Positions 8,706 to 16,598 of a DNA stretch of 64,000 nucleotides are shown here, piece by piece (position 1 is the stretch's first letter; every line of letters begins with the position of its first letter). Location: positions 62,001-126,000 of the forward strand of contig NZ_JACIFF010000005.1 in assembly GCF_014197245.1 (NCBI RefSeq). The letters run 5' to 3'. Under the pieces are notes generated by a model. The model ran no database searches, was not told where the DNA came from, and saw nothing but the letters and a program-made list of their open reading frames with translations. The translations under genes were made by a program, and so were the position numbers. The stretch comes from Neolewinella aquimaris (GTDB taxonomy: Bacteria > Bacteroidota > Bacteroidia > Chitinophagales > Saprospiraceae).

Positions 8706-9698
8706 GACCGCCGCGGCTGAATTGCCGTACACCTCCCCAATCTCTTCCAGGGTGCCGTACAGCGCATCCTTATCGAACTCGCTCACCAGCACCTTGCGGT
8801 ACTGCTTGATGTTGGGCAGCCCGCGGAAGTAATTGGTGTAGTGGCGACGCATTTCCAGAATGCCCAGGGTTTCCCCCTTCCAGTCGATGCTCCGCTCGAG
8901 GTGCTCGCGGGCGGCGGCAACGCGCTCTTCTACGGTGGGCGGATCTAGAAGTTGCCCCGTTGCGAAGTAGTGTTTCACTTCCCGGAAGATCCACGGATAC
9001 CCGATGGCGGCCCGGCCGATCATGATGCCATCGACGCCGTAGCGATCGCGGTAGGCAGCGGCTTTCTGGGGCGAGTCGATGTCGCCATTGCCGAAAATGG
9101 GAATTTTGATGCGGGGATTATCCTTGATTTTGCCGATCAGCGACCAGTCGGCCTCACCCTTATACATCTGCTTGCGCGTACGACCGTGAATGCTCAGGGC
9201 TTTGATCCCGATATCCTGCAGCCGTTCGGCGACTTCCTCGATGTACTTGCTGTTGTCGTCCCAGCCCAACCGGGTCTTCACCGTTACGGGCAAGTGGGTG
9301 CGGTCGACAATGGCCTTAGTGAGCTCCACCATTTTTGGGATGTCCTGCAAAATACCGGCACCCGCACCTTTACAAACCACCTTCTTGACCGGGCAGCCGA
9401 AGTTGATGTCCAGTACCTCCGGGTTGGCTTCCGTAACGATGTCGGCGGCCTGCACCATGCTATCGAGGTTCGCCCCGAAGATCTGGATGCCGATCGGCCG
9501 CTCGTAGTCGTAGATGTCGAGTTTGGCCACGCTCTTGTCGGCGTCGCGGATCAGGCCCTCCACACTGATAAACTCGGTGTACATCATGTCACATCCCTGA
9601 GCCTTACAGAGGGCGCGGAAGGGTGGGTCACTGACGTCCTCCATGGGGGCGAGGAGGAGGGGGAATTCCCCGAGTTCGATGTTAGCTATTTTGACCAT
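8700..9698 (-). CDS. dusB: tRNA-dihydrouridine synthase DusB
   Basis: A 332-residue flavoenzyme that reduces uridine to dihydrouridine in the tRNA D-loop, using FMN and NADPH. The TIM-barrel N-terminus has LAPMEDVSDPPFRALC. The active-site block NFGCPVKKVVCKGAGAG carries the catalytic Cys. VTVKTRLGWDD, SIHGRTRKQMYKGEADW and GNGDI...GIMIGRAAIGYPW are the FMN-binding and family blocks, and a helical C-terminal domain follows (about 250-332). The start ATG at 9698 is followed by the usual MVKI.NIELG sequence. It is divergent from the royal-jelly-family gene. Confidence 0.94.
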   Translation of the reverse strand: MVKIANIELGEFPLLLAPMEDVSDPPFRALCKAQGCDMMYTEFISVEGLIRDADKSVAKLDIYDYERPIGIQIFGANLDSMVQAADIVTEANPEVLDINFGCPVKKVVCKGAGAGILQDIPKMVELTKAIVDRTHLPVTVKTRLGWDDNSKYIEEVAERLQDIGIKALSIHGRTRKQMYKGEADWSLIGKIKDNPRIKIPIFGNGDIDSPQKAAAYRDRYGVDGIMIGRAAIGYPWIFREVKHYFATGQLLDPPTVEERVAAAREHLERSIDWKGETLGILEMRRHYTNYFRGLPNIKQYRKVLVSEFDKDALYGTLEEIGEVYGNSAAAVL

Positions 9699-9705
9699 TG
9701 GGATT

Positions 9706-9746
9706 TACCATTTACAATCTACCAATTACAATGTTCAATTGGCAGT
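9706..9746. repeat. AT-rich TTTACCATTTACAAT word upstream of dusB
   Basis: TTTACCATTTACAATCTACC and related words fill the first bases upstream of dusB, and AAATGGTAAATG recurs next to the start at 9878. The same vocabulary appears at 13328-13366 and 22372-22410, so it is a dispersed short repeat family. The rest of the 179-bp divergent spacer shows nothing I recognise. Confidence 0.5.
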
Positions 9747-9877
9747 TGCCTCCTTCCAACGCATCCGGGCGGGGTCGCAGGTGCCGTGCAACTCCAAAAA
9801 CAGCAAACCAAGCAGGCGGAGGCGGAAGTATTTCCCGGGAGGTAGAACATTCCCGGTGCTGCGGCACTAAATGGTAA

Positions 9878-10981
9878 ATGTCCGCTATGTCATTCATCAA
9901 TTACAAAATAGCCCCCGCGATCCTGATCGCCCTGGCTATGCTTCTTTCCTCCTGCAGAAATCAGGGACCGGGGGAGGAGCTGAATAATTCTACACGCACG
10001 GAAGATTCTTCCACGGAAACGCTGGAGCTGGTCGCCGAGATCGAAGGGGTACAGGTGACCGGCGTTACGGTGACCGATGAGGGAAGGGTATTCGCCACCT
10101 TCCCCCGCTGGCGCAAGGGGGTGCCGTACACGCTGGCGGAAATTGTCGACGGCCAGCCCCGGCCCTATCCCAGCCCCGACCTGAATGCTTGGGACATCGG
10201 GCAGGAGCCCGGCGATAAGCTGGTCAATGTCCAGAGCGCCGTTGCCGTCGGCGATACGCTCTACGTTGCCGATACCCGCAATCCGTTAATCCAGGTATTG
10301 ATCGCTCCACCCCTCATCCACCTCTACGACCTGGCTACCGACAAGCTACTCCGCACCTACGAACTCACGCCCGGAACCACCGTACCGAAGACTTACGTTA
10401 ATGATCTTCGTATCGATCGGGGTCGTCAGCAGGTTTACTTCACCGATTCCGGACAGGGCGGCCTGATGGTACTCGACCTCGAAACCGGCAACAGCTGGCG
10501 GGTGCTCGACGGTCACCCCGCCGTACAGGCTACCCTGGATAGCCTCGTGATTGCCGGCAAACCCTGGAAAAGAAAGATTCCCTCCGATGGCATCGCCCTG
10601 GACGCCATCAACGACCGACTGCTCTTTCACGCACTCTCCGGATATACCCTCTACGCCATTCCGCTTTCCGTGCTGTCCGATCCGGAGGCCCGGAATTTAG
10701 GCGATGCGGTGGAAACCATCGCCACCACTCCCGCTCCCGACGGCATGTGGCGCACCGGTGGCCGAACGATCATGGCCGATCTGGAAAAGCAGGCCGTAGT
10801 CAGTGTTACGGATGGCGGGTCCGTCGCCACGCTGGTCGCGGGGCCCCGGGTGGGGTGGGCAGATACCTTCAGCGAGTACGACGGCTACCTCTACTTTACC
10901 AATTCAAAACTTCCCGAGGCGGATTCCACCGTGGCGAATATGACCTTTCCGATCTGGCGGATGTTGCTGCCGACCGAGTGA
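9878..10981 (+). CDS. Major royal jelly/yellow family beta-propeller lipoprotein
   Basis: A 367-residue lipoprotein. The signal ends in LLSSC (about residues 20-25), followed by a Ser/Thr-rich linker and a beta-propeller of the major royal jelly protein/yellow family (about 45-365). Family blocks visible are GRVFATFPRW, NAWD, QSAVAVGDTLYVADT, YVNDLRID and YFTDSGQGGLMVLDL. Bacterial members are often named L-dopachrome tautomerase-related, but the reaction is rarely shown, so I assign only the fold. The start ATG at 9878 has an in-frame alternative at 9887. Nothing nearby ties it to a pathway. Confidence 0.85.
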   Translation: MSAMSFINYKIAPAILIALAMLLSSCRNQGPGEELNNSTRTEDSSTETLELVAEIEGVQVTGVTVTDEGRVFATFPRWRKGVPYTLAEIVDGQPRPYPSPDLNAWDIGQEPGDKLVNVQSAVAVGDTLYVADTRNPLIQVLIAPPLIHLYDLATDKLLRTYELTPGTTVPKTYVNDLRIDRGRQQVYFTDSGQGGLMVLDLETGNSWRVLDGHPAVQATLDSLVIAGKPWKRKIPSDGIALDAINDRLLFHALSGYTLYAIPLSVLSDPEARNLGDAVETIATTPAPDGMWRTGGRTIMADLEKQAVVSVTDGGSVATLVAGPRVGWADTFSEYDGYLYFTNSKLPEADSTVANMTFPIWRMLLPTE

Positions 10982-11020
10982 TCGCCCGGTACTCTGCCAT
11001 CCCTTACTTAATTTCACCCC

Positions 11021-11779
11021 ATGACTCAACAAGGAACCATCACCACCGATCACCGGATGGGCTTCGCCCGCATCGTTTTTTCTCACCCCAGTCACAACAG
11101 TATGCCCTCGAGCTTACTGGCCGAACTAGTGAAGCAAATCGACGATGCGGCGGCGGACGCTTCCGTTCGCGCTGTCCTGATACGGGGCGCCGGTGATGAT
11201 ACTTTCTGTGCCGGTGCCAACCTCGACGAGTTGCTCTCGATCGAAGATGAAGCCACCGGAAAGAATTTCTTCATGGGCTTTGCCAACGTCATCCTGGCCA
11301 TGCGCCGCTGTCCGAAGCCAATCGTCGTAGCCGTACAGGGCAAAGCGATCGGGGGGGGAGTAGGCATCGCCGCCGCGGCGGACTATACCCTGGGGTGCAA
11401 AGGTGCTCAGGTCAAACTGAGCGAACTGGCCATCGCCATCGGGCCCTTCGTCATTCTGCCCGCCCTCATTCGGAAGATGGGCGTTTCGGCCGCCAGCGAG
11501 CTCTGCCTCGATACGGAGTGGCACGATAGCCAGTGGGCCAAAGCGAAGGGACTGTACCAACGGGTCTACGCCGGCCCCGAAGAACTCTTCCGCGAAGCCC
11601 GCCTGCTGGCCAAGCGCCTCGCGGAGCACAGTCCGGCCGCGTCCACCCGACTCAAGCAGAGCCTCTGGTCCGGCACCGACCACTGGCCCCAGGAACTCGC
11701 CGAACGGGCCGCCGTAACCGGTAAGCTGGTCCTCACCGACGAAGCCAAGAACGCGCTCGCCAAGTTCAAGAAGAAGTAG
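11021..11779 (+). CDS. Enoyl-CoA hydratase/isomerase family protein
   Basis: A 252-residue crotonase-fold enzyme. The two oxyanion-hole blocks are present (TFCAGANLDEL at about 63-73 and GKAIGGGVGIAAAADY at about 105-120). SELAIAIGPFVILPALIRKMG supplies the Glu normally used as a general base (ELAI). The second catalytic Glu region is less like classical hydratases, so isomerase or methylglutaconyl-type activities are equally possible. Family members act on acyl-CoA thioesters, in Bacteroidota often in leucine or fatty-acid breakdown. The stop codon overlaps the GTG start of the sirtuin gene, suggesting a two-gene operon linking acyl-CoA metabolism with a deacylase. Confidence 0.85.
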   Translation: MTQQGTITTDHRMGFARIVFSHPSHNSMPSSLLAELVKQIDDAAADASVRAVLIRGAGDDTFCAGANLDELLSIEDEATGKNFFMGFANVILAMRRCPKPIVVAVQGKAIGGGVGIAAAADYTLGCKGAQVKLSELAIAIGPFVILPALIRKMGVSAASELCLDTEWHDSQWAKAKGLYQRVYAGPEELFREARLLAKRLAEHSPAASTRLKQSLWSGTDHWPQELAERAAVTGKLVLTDEAKNALAKFKKK

Positions 11780-12489
11780 TGGCCCGTTCCGAACGCCCCC
11801 ATATCGTCGTTTTATCCGGTGCCGGCGTCAGCGCTGAATCCGGTCTGCGCACCTTCCGCGACAGCAACGGCCTCTGGGAGGAACACCGGGTGGAGGACGT
11901 CGCAACCCCCGAAGCCTTCGTCCGGGACCCCGAACTGGTGATGCGCTTCTATAATTTGCGGCGGGCCCAGCTGAAGACGGCAAAACCCAACGTAGGACAC
12001 AAACTCATTGCCGCCCTGGAAGCGGAGTACGACGTCACCGTCATCACCCAGAACGTCGACGACCTCCACGAACGCGCGGGTTCCACCAACGTCATTCACC
12101 TGCACGGGGAACTGACGAAAGTGCGGCCCGTGAGCGGGAACGAAACGGTACAGGAATGGGAGGGTGATCTTGCCATTGGCGACCTCGACGACAACGGCAT
12201 CCAACTTCGCCCGCACATCGTATGGTTCGGCGAAGCCGTACCGCTGATCGAGGATGCCGCCCTTACCGTACAGCAGGCCGACGCCGTAATCATCATTGGT
12301 ACGTCACTTCAAGTTTACCCCGCTGCTGGCCTCATTTCCTTTGCTCCTGCGTCCGCGCCCGTCCTGTACATCGATCCCGCTCCGGCGGTCGGCTACGAAC
12401 TGCGCGGCCGGGAAAACCTCTACGTACTGGAAATGGGGGGCAGTGAAGGCATGGAACGCGCCCGCGAGCTGCTGCCTACCTTGTTGTAG
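11779..12489 (+). CDS. cobB: NAD-dependent protein deacylase, class III sirtuin (CobB type) without zinc cysteines
   Basis: A 236-residue Sir2-family enzyme that removes acyl groups from lysine, consuming NAD. NAD-binding GAGVSAESG is at 14-22, TQNVD at about 90-94, and the catalytic His109 lies in HLHGE. Tyr58 and Arg61 (FYNLRR) form the class III Tyr-x-x-Arg pair linked to desuccinylase/demalonylase activity. The protein contains no cysteine at all: the zinc ribbon normally following HGE is replaced by TKVRPVSGNETVQEW. The family block RPHIVWFGE is intact. The GTG start overlaps the enoyl-CoA hydratase stop. Confidence 0.9.
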   Translation: MARSERPHIVVLSGAGVSAESGLRTFRDSNGLWEEHRVEDVATPEAFVRDPELVMRFYNLRRAQLKTAKPNVGHKLIAALEAEYDVTVITQNVDDLHERAGSTNVIHLHGELTKVRPVSGNETVQEWEGDLAIGDLDDNGIQLRPHIVWFGEAVPLIEDAALTVQQADAVIIIGTSLQVYPAAGLISFAPASAPVLYIDPAPAVGYELRGRENLYVLEMGGSEGMERARELLPTLL

Positions 12490-12491
12490 CT

Positions 12492-12499
12492 TATCTTCG
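12492..12499 (+). promoter_or_regulatory. Putative -7 promoter element of purQ
   Basis: TATCTTCG lies 18 bases upstream of the purQ ATG and 2 bases after the sirtuin stop. It matches 7 of 8 positions of TAnnTTTG, and the same TAyCTTCG form occurs in front of lysS and the H-NOX gene. Confidence 0.45.
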
Positions 12500-12517
12500 C
12501 CCCCTAAATACCGACGT

Positions 12518-13225
12518 ATGAAATTCGGAGTAATCGTTTTCCCCGGCAGCAATTGTGACGACGACATGGTACACGTACTCGGTACGGTGCTCGGTCAGGA
12601 AACCGTGAAACTGTGGCACAAGGAAGAAAGCCTCGAGGGCTTCACCACCGACGACTGCATCATCGTACCCGGCGGCTTCAGCTACGGCGATTACGTGCGT
12701 GCCGGTGCCGTAGCGCGTTTTTCCCCGATCATGAAGTCGGTCATCGATTTCGCTAACCGCGGCGGCTACGTGTTCGGCATCTGCAACGGCTTCCAGATCC
12801 TCTGTGAGGCCCACCTGCTGCCCGGCGCCCTGCTGCGCAACCGCGACCAGAAGTTTATCGCGAAGAACTTATTCATCCGCTCCGAAACCGACAACGCCCC
12901 GACCAATCGCCGCCTCTCGCCCGGTCAGGTACTGAAAATTCCCGTCGCCCACGCCGAAGGCCGCTACTACGCCGACGAGGAAACCATCTTCCAGCTCAAT
13001 CAGAACGACCAGATCCTCTTCCGCTACTGCGACGGTGCCGGTGAGGTGAACCTGGCCAGCAACCACAACGGCTCGGTCGGCAACATCGCCGGCATCTGCA
13101 ACGAAGCCCGCAACGTCTTCGGCATGATGCCCCACCCGGAGCGTGCCAGCGAAATGATCCTAGGCAACCGGGATGGCTACTCTATTTTTCAGGGGCTGGC
13201 GGAAGCGGTGGCGGAAGCTGGGTGA
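12518..13225 (+). CDS. purQ: Phosphoribosylformylglycinamidine synthase glutaminase subunit PurQ
   Basis: A 235-residue class I glutamine amidotransferase that supplies ammonia to PurL in purine synthesis. The N-terminus MKFGVIVFPGSNCDDD and PGGFSYGDYVRAGA are family blocks. Cys89 in FGICNGFQ is the nucleophile, and the His/Glu of PHPERA near residue 207 complete the triad. The length is that of a free-standing PurQ, so a separate PurL and a PurS would be needed elsewhere. The frame is open much further upstream through the sirtuin gene, but the ATG at 12518 gives the exact family N-terminus. Confidence 0.94.
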   Translation: MKFGVIVFPGSNCDDDMVHVLGTVLGQETVKLWHKEESLEGFTTDDCIIVPGGFSYGDYVRAGAVARFSPIMKSVIDFANRGGYVFGICNGFQILCEAHLLPGALLRNRDQKFIAKNLFIRSETDNAPTNRRLSPGQVLKIPVAHAEGRYYADEETIFQLNQNDQILFRYCDGAGEVNLASNHNGSVGNIAGICNEARNVFGMMPHPERASEMILGNRDGYSIFQGLAEAVAEAG

Positions 13226-13640
13226 AATTGAAAATTGAAAATTTGACATTTTAAATTTGGCTGCCGCACGCGGAAGTCGTCCGCCGACCGAGGCACGAGG
13301 CTCGTCCGACGACTAAGGGGTAGGGGGATTTACCATTTACAATTTACGGATGTACCATGTACCATTTGGCTGCCGCGCGGAGGGGGAATAATTTAAAATT
13401 TCACATTTAAAATTTGTTCCGGCCGCAGTGCTTGTTCTTGCTATTTGCTGTGGCACGTTGCGATCCGACCGCCGACTAGGGCGAAAATTTAATATTTGTC
13501 CAGCTTTAGCGCTAGTTCAATTTTATTGAATGGAATGGGCTGCCATGATTTGAGGTGAGGGACCCTCCCACGAGCGCAGCGAGCAATCACGTGCGGCAGC
13601 TAAATTTTACATTTAAAATTGGCAATTTTAAATTTCAAAC
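13222..13640. repeat. Repeat-filled spacer with about 50-bp imperfect terminal inverted repeats
   Basis: This gene-free stretch fills the gap between the convergent purQ and HAD genes. The left end (13222-13270) is AT-rich and runs into AAATTTGGCTGCCGCACG (13253-13270). The right end (13590-13640) is its inverted counterpart, with CGTGCGGCAGCTAAATTT (13590-13607) and further AT-rich sequence reaching the HAD stop. Inside are a 38-bp palindromic element (13276-13313), AT-rich words (13328-13366, 13388-13416), a second TTTGGCTGCCGC copy (13366-13377) and a GAGCGCAGCGAGC word (13572-13584). No convincing gene is present. The TIR-like ends suggest a non-autonomous element or an accretion of repeats. 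Confidence 0.6.
13276..13313 (+). repeat. REP-like 38-bp palindrome, single copy
   Basis: It begins GTCGTCCGCCGACCGAG and ends GGCTCGTCCGACGAC. It differs by a few bases from the copies in the 20.7-21.3 kb array and from the inverted copy at 62135-62172. Confidence 0.7.
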
Positions 13641-14249
13641 TCCTTCCACCCCACGTTCCCTGAGTTCCCTCCTTAGCTGTTCCGGATTTTCGAAGCGGAT
13701 GGTGTCCAGTCCTTCTTTGCGGGCGGCTTCGACGTTGCGGAGGCTGTCGTCGATGAAGACGCAGTCGTGGTAGCCCTTTAGGTCGTAGGTTTCGTGGAGG
13801 AGGCGGTAGATGGCCGGGTCTGGTTTTTGGAGACCTACCTCGCCGGAGACCATGATGTTCTCAAAAAGCTCCAGGAAGGGGAAGGTCTGTCGGGCCCAGG
13901 GGAAGAGTTCGTGGGACCAGTTGGTGAGGGCCAGTAGGCGGTACTTGCCACTTGCCTTCAGCGCCTGAAGAATTTCTACCGTGCCGGTGATGGGGCCGGT
14001 GATGGTTTCGGTCCAGCGGTCGTAGTAAATCTTTATTTCCCGCTCGAATTCGGGGTGCTTGGCGATCAGCTCGCGGGTGCCTTCCTCGATGGTGCGGCCG
14101 GCGTCCTGCTTCTCGTTCCACTCCAGGGTCGCTACGTTGGCCAGGAAGTGATCAACCTCCTCCGTCGTCTCGAATACCTTTTCGAAGAGCGCCCGGGGTT
14201 GCCAGCCGATGAGGACATTGCCGAGGTCGAAGATGATGGTGTGGGGCAT
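13635..14249 (-). CDS. HAD family hydrolase (YihX-like phosphatase)
   Basis: A 204-residue haloacid-dehalogenase superfamily protein. Motif I is FDLGNVLIGW near residues 7-16 (nucleophile Asp8 and, at +4, Val instead of the usual second Asp). Motif II is LLALTNWS, motif III is the Lys of GLQKPDPAIY, and motif IV is FIDDS. Helical cap insertion after motif I fits subfamily IA. Such proteins dephosphorylate small sugar phosphates, but the substrate cannot be told from sequence. The replacement of the usual DxD/T second Asp by DLGNV is normal for the YihX-like subgroup. It is the last gene of the minus-strand run following lgt, with 108 bases between. Confidence 0.85.
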   Translation of the reverse strand: MPHTIIFDLGNVLIGWQPRALFEKVFETTEEVDHFLANVATLEWNEKQDAGRTIEEGTRELIAKHPEFEREIKIYYDRWTETITGPITGTVEILQALKASGKYRLLALTNWSHELFPWARQTFPFLELFENIMVSGEVGLQKPDPAIYRLLHETYDLKGYHDCVFIDDSLRNVEAARKEGLDTIRFENPEQLRRELRERGVEGV

Positions 14250-14357
14250 GGGTGGGGGTTGGAGGGTTGTTGAGGGTTTTAATTGTTGAGTGGCGAGGCG
14301 TTGTAGGCGTGATAGTTGGGCGGGGGCGCGGGTGCGGTGGATTTGGGGAAAAAGCGA

Positions 14358-15161
14358 TCAGCCGAGGTGGCCGGGCTTGGGGCGGGCGAGGGCCATCATC
14401 AGTGCGCCGCCGAGGACGAGGGGGACACTGAGCCACTGGCCGGTGGTGAGGGCTACGCCGAAGCCGCCCTGGTCGCTCTTGAAGTATTCCCAGATGAAGC
14501 GGAAACCGAAGATGAGGACAAACCAGAGACCGGTAAGGAAGCCGGGCTTTTTGGGGGCATCCGTTTTCCAGTAGAGGGCGATGAGGACCAGGAAAGTGAG
14601 GAGGTAGCTCAGGGACTCGTAGATCTGTACCGGGTGGCGGGGTACGTCGGCCAGACTCTTGGGTACGGCATTGACGAAGAGGAAGGCCCAGGGGGCATCG
14701 CTGGGGGTACCGACGATCTCGCTGTTCATGAGGTTGCCGAAGCGGATCATGGCGCCGACCAGGGCGATGGGGGCGGCAACCTTGTCGCTGATCCAGAAGA
14801 AGGACTTCTTGCTGACGAATTTGCTAAAGAGCCAGAGGGCCGTCACTACACCGATGACGCCGCCGTGACTGGCCAGTCCGCCCTCCCAGACCTTGATGAT
14901 GTCGCCTGGGTGCTGGCTGTAGTAGTCCCACTGGTAGAAGAGGATGTGCCCCAGCCGCGCGCCGAGGATCGTACCGCCGATGAGGAAGTAGAAGCAGTAG
15001 TCGAGCCAGGCTTCCGGAGCTCCCTCGCGTAGGAACATCCGGCGCACCATCATGAAGCCCAGTAGGAAGCCGACGGCGAACATCATGCCGTACCAACGCA
15101 GGGTAATGGGGCCGATGGTGAAGATATCGGGCGAGGCGTCCCAGGTAATGTATAACAGCAT
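14358..15161 (-). CDS. lgt: Prolipoprotein diacylglyceryl transferase Lgt
   Basis: A 267-residue inner-membrane enzyme that attaches diacylglycerol from phosphatidylglycerol to the lipobox Cys of prolipoproteins. About seven membrane segments are visible. The family signature region reads GGLASHGGVIGV, followed by RFGNLMNSEIVG, then RHPVQIYESL and RFIWEYFK, covering the catalytic Arg/His/Glu positions. The start ATG (MLLYITWDASPDIF) fits the family N-terminus, with the sequence GPITLRWYGMMF following. It is 16 bases downstream of the GMC-type oxidoreductase on the same strand. Lipoprotein substrates in this window include the SusD, royal-jelly-family and DUF4197 proteins. Confidence 0.95.
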   Translation of the reverse strand: MLLYITWDASPDIFTIGPITLRWYGMMFAVGFLLGFMMVRRMFLREGAPEAWLDYCFYFLIGGTILGARLGHILFYQWDYYSQHPGDIIKVWEGGLASHGGVIGVVTALWLFSKFVSKKSFFWISDKVAAPIALVGAMIRFGNLMNSEIVGTPSDAPWAFLFVNAVPKSLADVPRHPVQIYESLSYLLTFLVLIALYWKTDAPKKPGFLTGLWFVLIFGFRFIWEYFKSDQGGFGVALTTGQWLSVPLVLGGALMMALARPKPGHLG

Positions 15162-15177
15162 AGCTTGGTTGAAGGCC

Positions 15178-16593
15178 CTAGGAGGTCATGGGATAGGCTC
15201 GGTCGAGGTGTTCCTCGATCAAACAGAAGCCCGCGCCGGTAGGGTTGATGGATTTCGCGCTCCGGAACATGGCGGTAGAGAAATGGTAGAGGTTGGGTAT
15301 GCCCCGCACCAGGAAGTCGCGGTCGACCGGAGCGCGCTGGTCCTGGCCCATACGGATGAAGCCCACCGGGTGGTAGGTATCTTCCAGTTTTTCGTATTCA
15401 TGAATGTCGGTAAATAGCTCGTCGTAGGTGTGGCCTTCCGCGTCGAGCACTTGTTTGATCTGCTTTTTTGCTTCGGCAATGGTCGCGCGGTCGTTGGCGC
15501 TTACCGCCCACTTAACGCGGATGCCCGGCTCTCCGAACTTGTCGGTTTCTTCCGAAACCAGCACTTCATTATCGGTGACGTCCCCCTGCTCGATGTCGAG
15601 TTGCAGGCTCCAGTCGTTTTGGTGAACGTGGAGCTTGCGCATAAATACCAATTTGGTGCCGAACAGTGCCAGAAACTTAAAGCTCTGAACCACCTCGCTG
15701 AAACTGGTGCTGCCCTCCTGTCGGCCGAACATGGCCTTCTTAAGTACGGTAAAGGCGGCTACGTCTTTGTTGGGGACAACGTGGGCGAAGTTTACCCGAC
15801 CGTTCTCGGTGTGCACCAACAAGCGCTTGGTGAACAGGGAGGTGCCAATGAACTGTGGGGTGAAATCGACACCGTGCAGGACGGGTGGGGAACTCTTCAC
15901 CTGGAACAGTTCCACGCTGACGTGGTCCCCGAGGTTTTTGCCCAGATCGGTCTGACCGAGGGTTCCGTTGTCGAGCTTGTTCAGCAGCCGACAGCTTTCG
16001 AGGGCCCCGGTGGTAAGGTAGAAACGATCGGCCTGCACGACAGATTCTTCGCCGGCGACCGTCCGGATGCGGACCTCCCTGACGGAACCATCGTTCGCCG
16101 TGGTAAATCCGGTTACGCGGGTGTCCTTTAGCCAGCGTACGGCTTCCTTGTCTTTCTTGCCGAGGCGCTTGAAGAGATTGCGTTTGAAGTAGCCCAGCCA
16201 GATGCCGTTCTTGACTCGGGAATCTTCCTTTTCGCGCAGTTTTTTCTTCTGGCCGAGCAGTTCACCGAGCACCCGGTCGCGATGGCGGTTGTTCAGATCA
16301 ACGACGTAGTTCCAGTCCGGGTCATCGTTCACGACGTCGCGCTCGTCGAAGAAGAGGATTTGTCCGCCCCAGCGGGCCGAGGTGCCGCCCAGTCCGAAGT
16401 ACCGACCGAAACGCGATACCTTGCTCGTATCCGAAACGGTAGCTATACCGGCCTCTTCCGAGCTTTGGGTAGTTTCATTGCCTACTTCGATGACGGTGAT
16501 GTCCAGCTTGTCGCCGTGGCGTTGCCGGAGCTGTCGGAGCAGGTATGACCCGTAGGTGCCACAACCAATAATACATACGCTGGGTCGATTCAT
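15178..16593 (-). CDS. GMC-type FAD-dependent oxidoreductase
   Basis: A 471-residue flavoprotein. The N-terminal Rossmann motif is IIGCGTYGSYLLRQL (about 8-22), the FAD-contact block GLGGTSARWGGQ (about 68-79), and the GMC C-terminal part contains YHPVGFIRMG and PTGAGFCLIEEHL with the active-site His. GMC enzymes oxidise alcohols or sugars, and the substrate is unknown here. The start is the ATG at 16593, giving the canonical dinucleotide fold at the N-terminus; the longer open frame overlaps the upstream gene. It begins 5 bases after the aldo/keto reductase stop, so the two redox enzymes are almost certainly co-expressed and may act on one alcohol/aldehyde pair. Confidence 0.82.
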   Translation of the reverse strand: MNRPSVCIIGCGTYGSYLLRQLRQRHGDKLDITVIEVGNETTQSSEEAGIATVSDTSKVSRFGRYFGLGGTSARWGGQILFFDERDVVNDDPDWNYVVDLNNRHRDRVLGELLGQKKKLREKEDSRVKNGIWLGYFKRNLFKRLGKKDKEAVRWLKDTRVTGFTTANDGSVREVRIRTVAGEESVVQADRFYLTTGALESCRLLNKLDNGTLGQTDLGKNLGDHVSVELFQVKSSPPVLHGVDFTPQFIGTSLFTKRLLVHTENGRVNFAHVVPNKDVAAFTVLKKAMFGRQEGSTSFSEVVQSFKFLALFGTKLVFMRKLHVHQNDWSLQLDIEQGDVTDNEVLVSEETDKFGEPGIRVKWAVSANDRATIAEAKKQIKQVLDAEGHTYDELFTDIHEYEKLEDTYHPVGFIRMGQDQRAPVDRDFLVRGIPNLYHFSTAMFRSAKSINPTGAGFCLIEEHLDRAYPMTS

Positions 16594-16598
16594 AGGAG

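Noticed and set aside
8952-9845. 297-codon open frame antisense to dusB
   Set aside because: Shadow frame with no family features.
12296-12517. Longer purQ start reading through the sirtuin gene
   Set aside because: The extra 74 codons overlap the sirtuin coding sequence and the promoter element; PurQ begins at MKFGVIVFPGSN.
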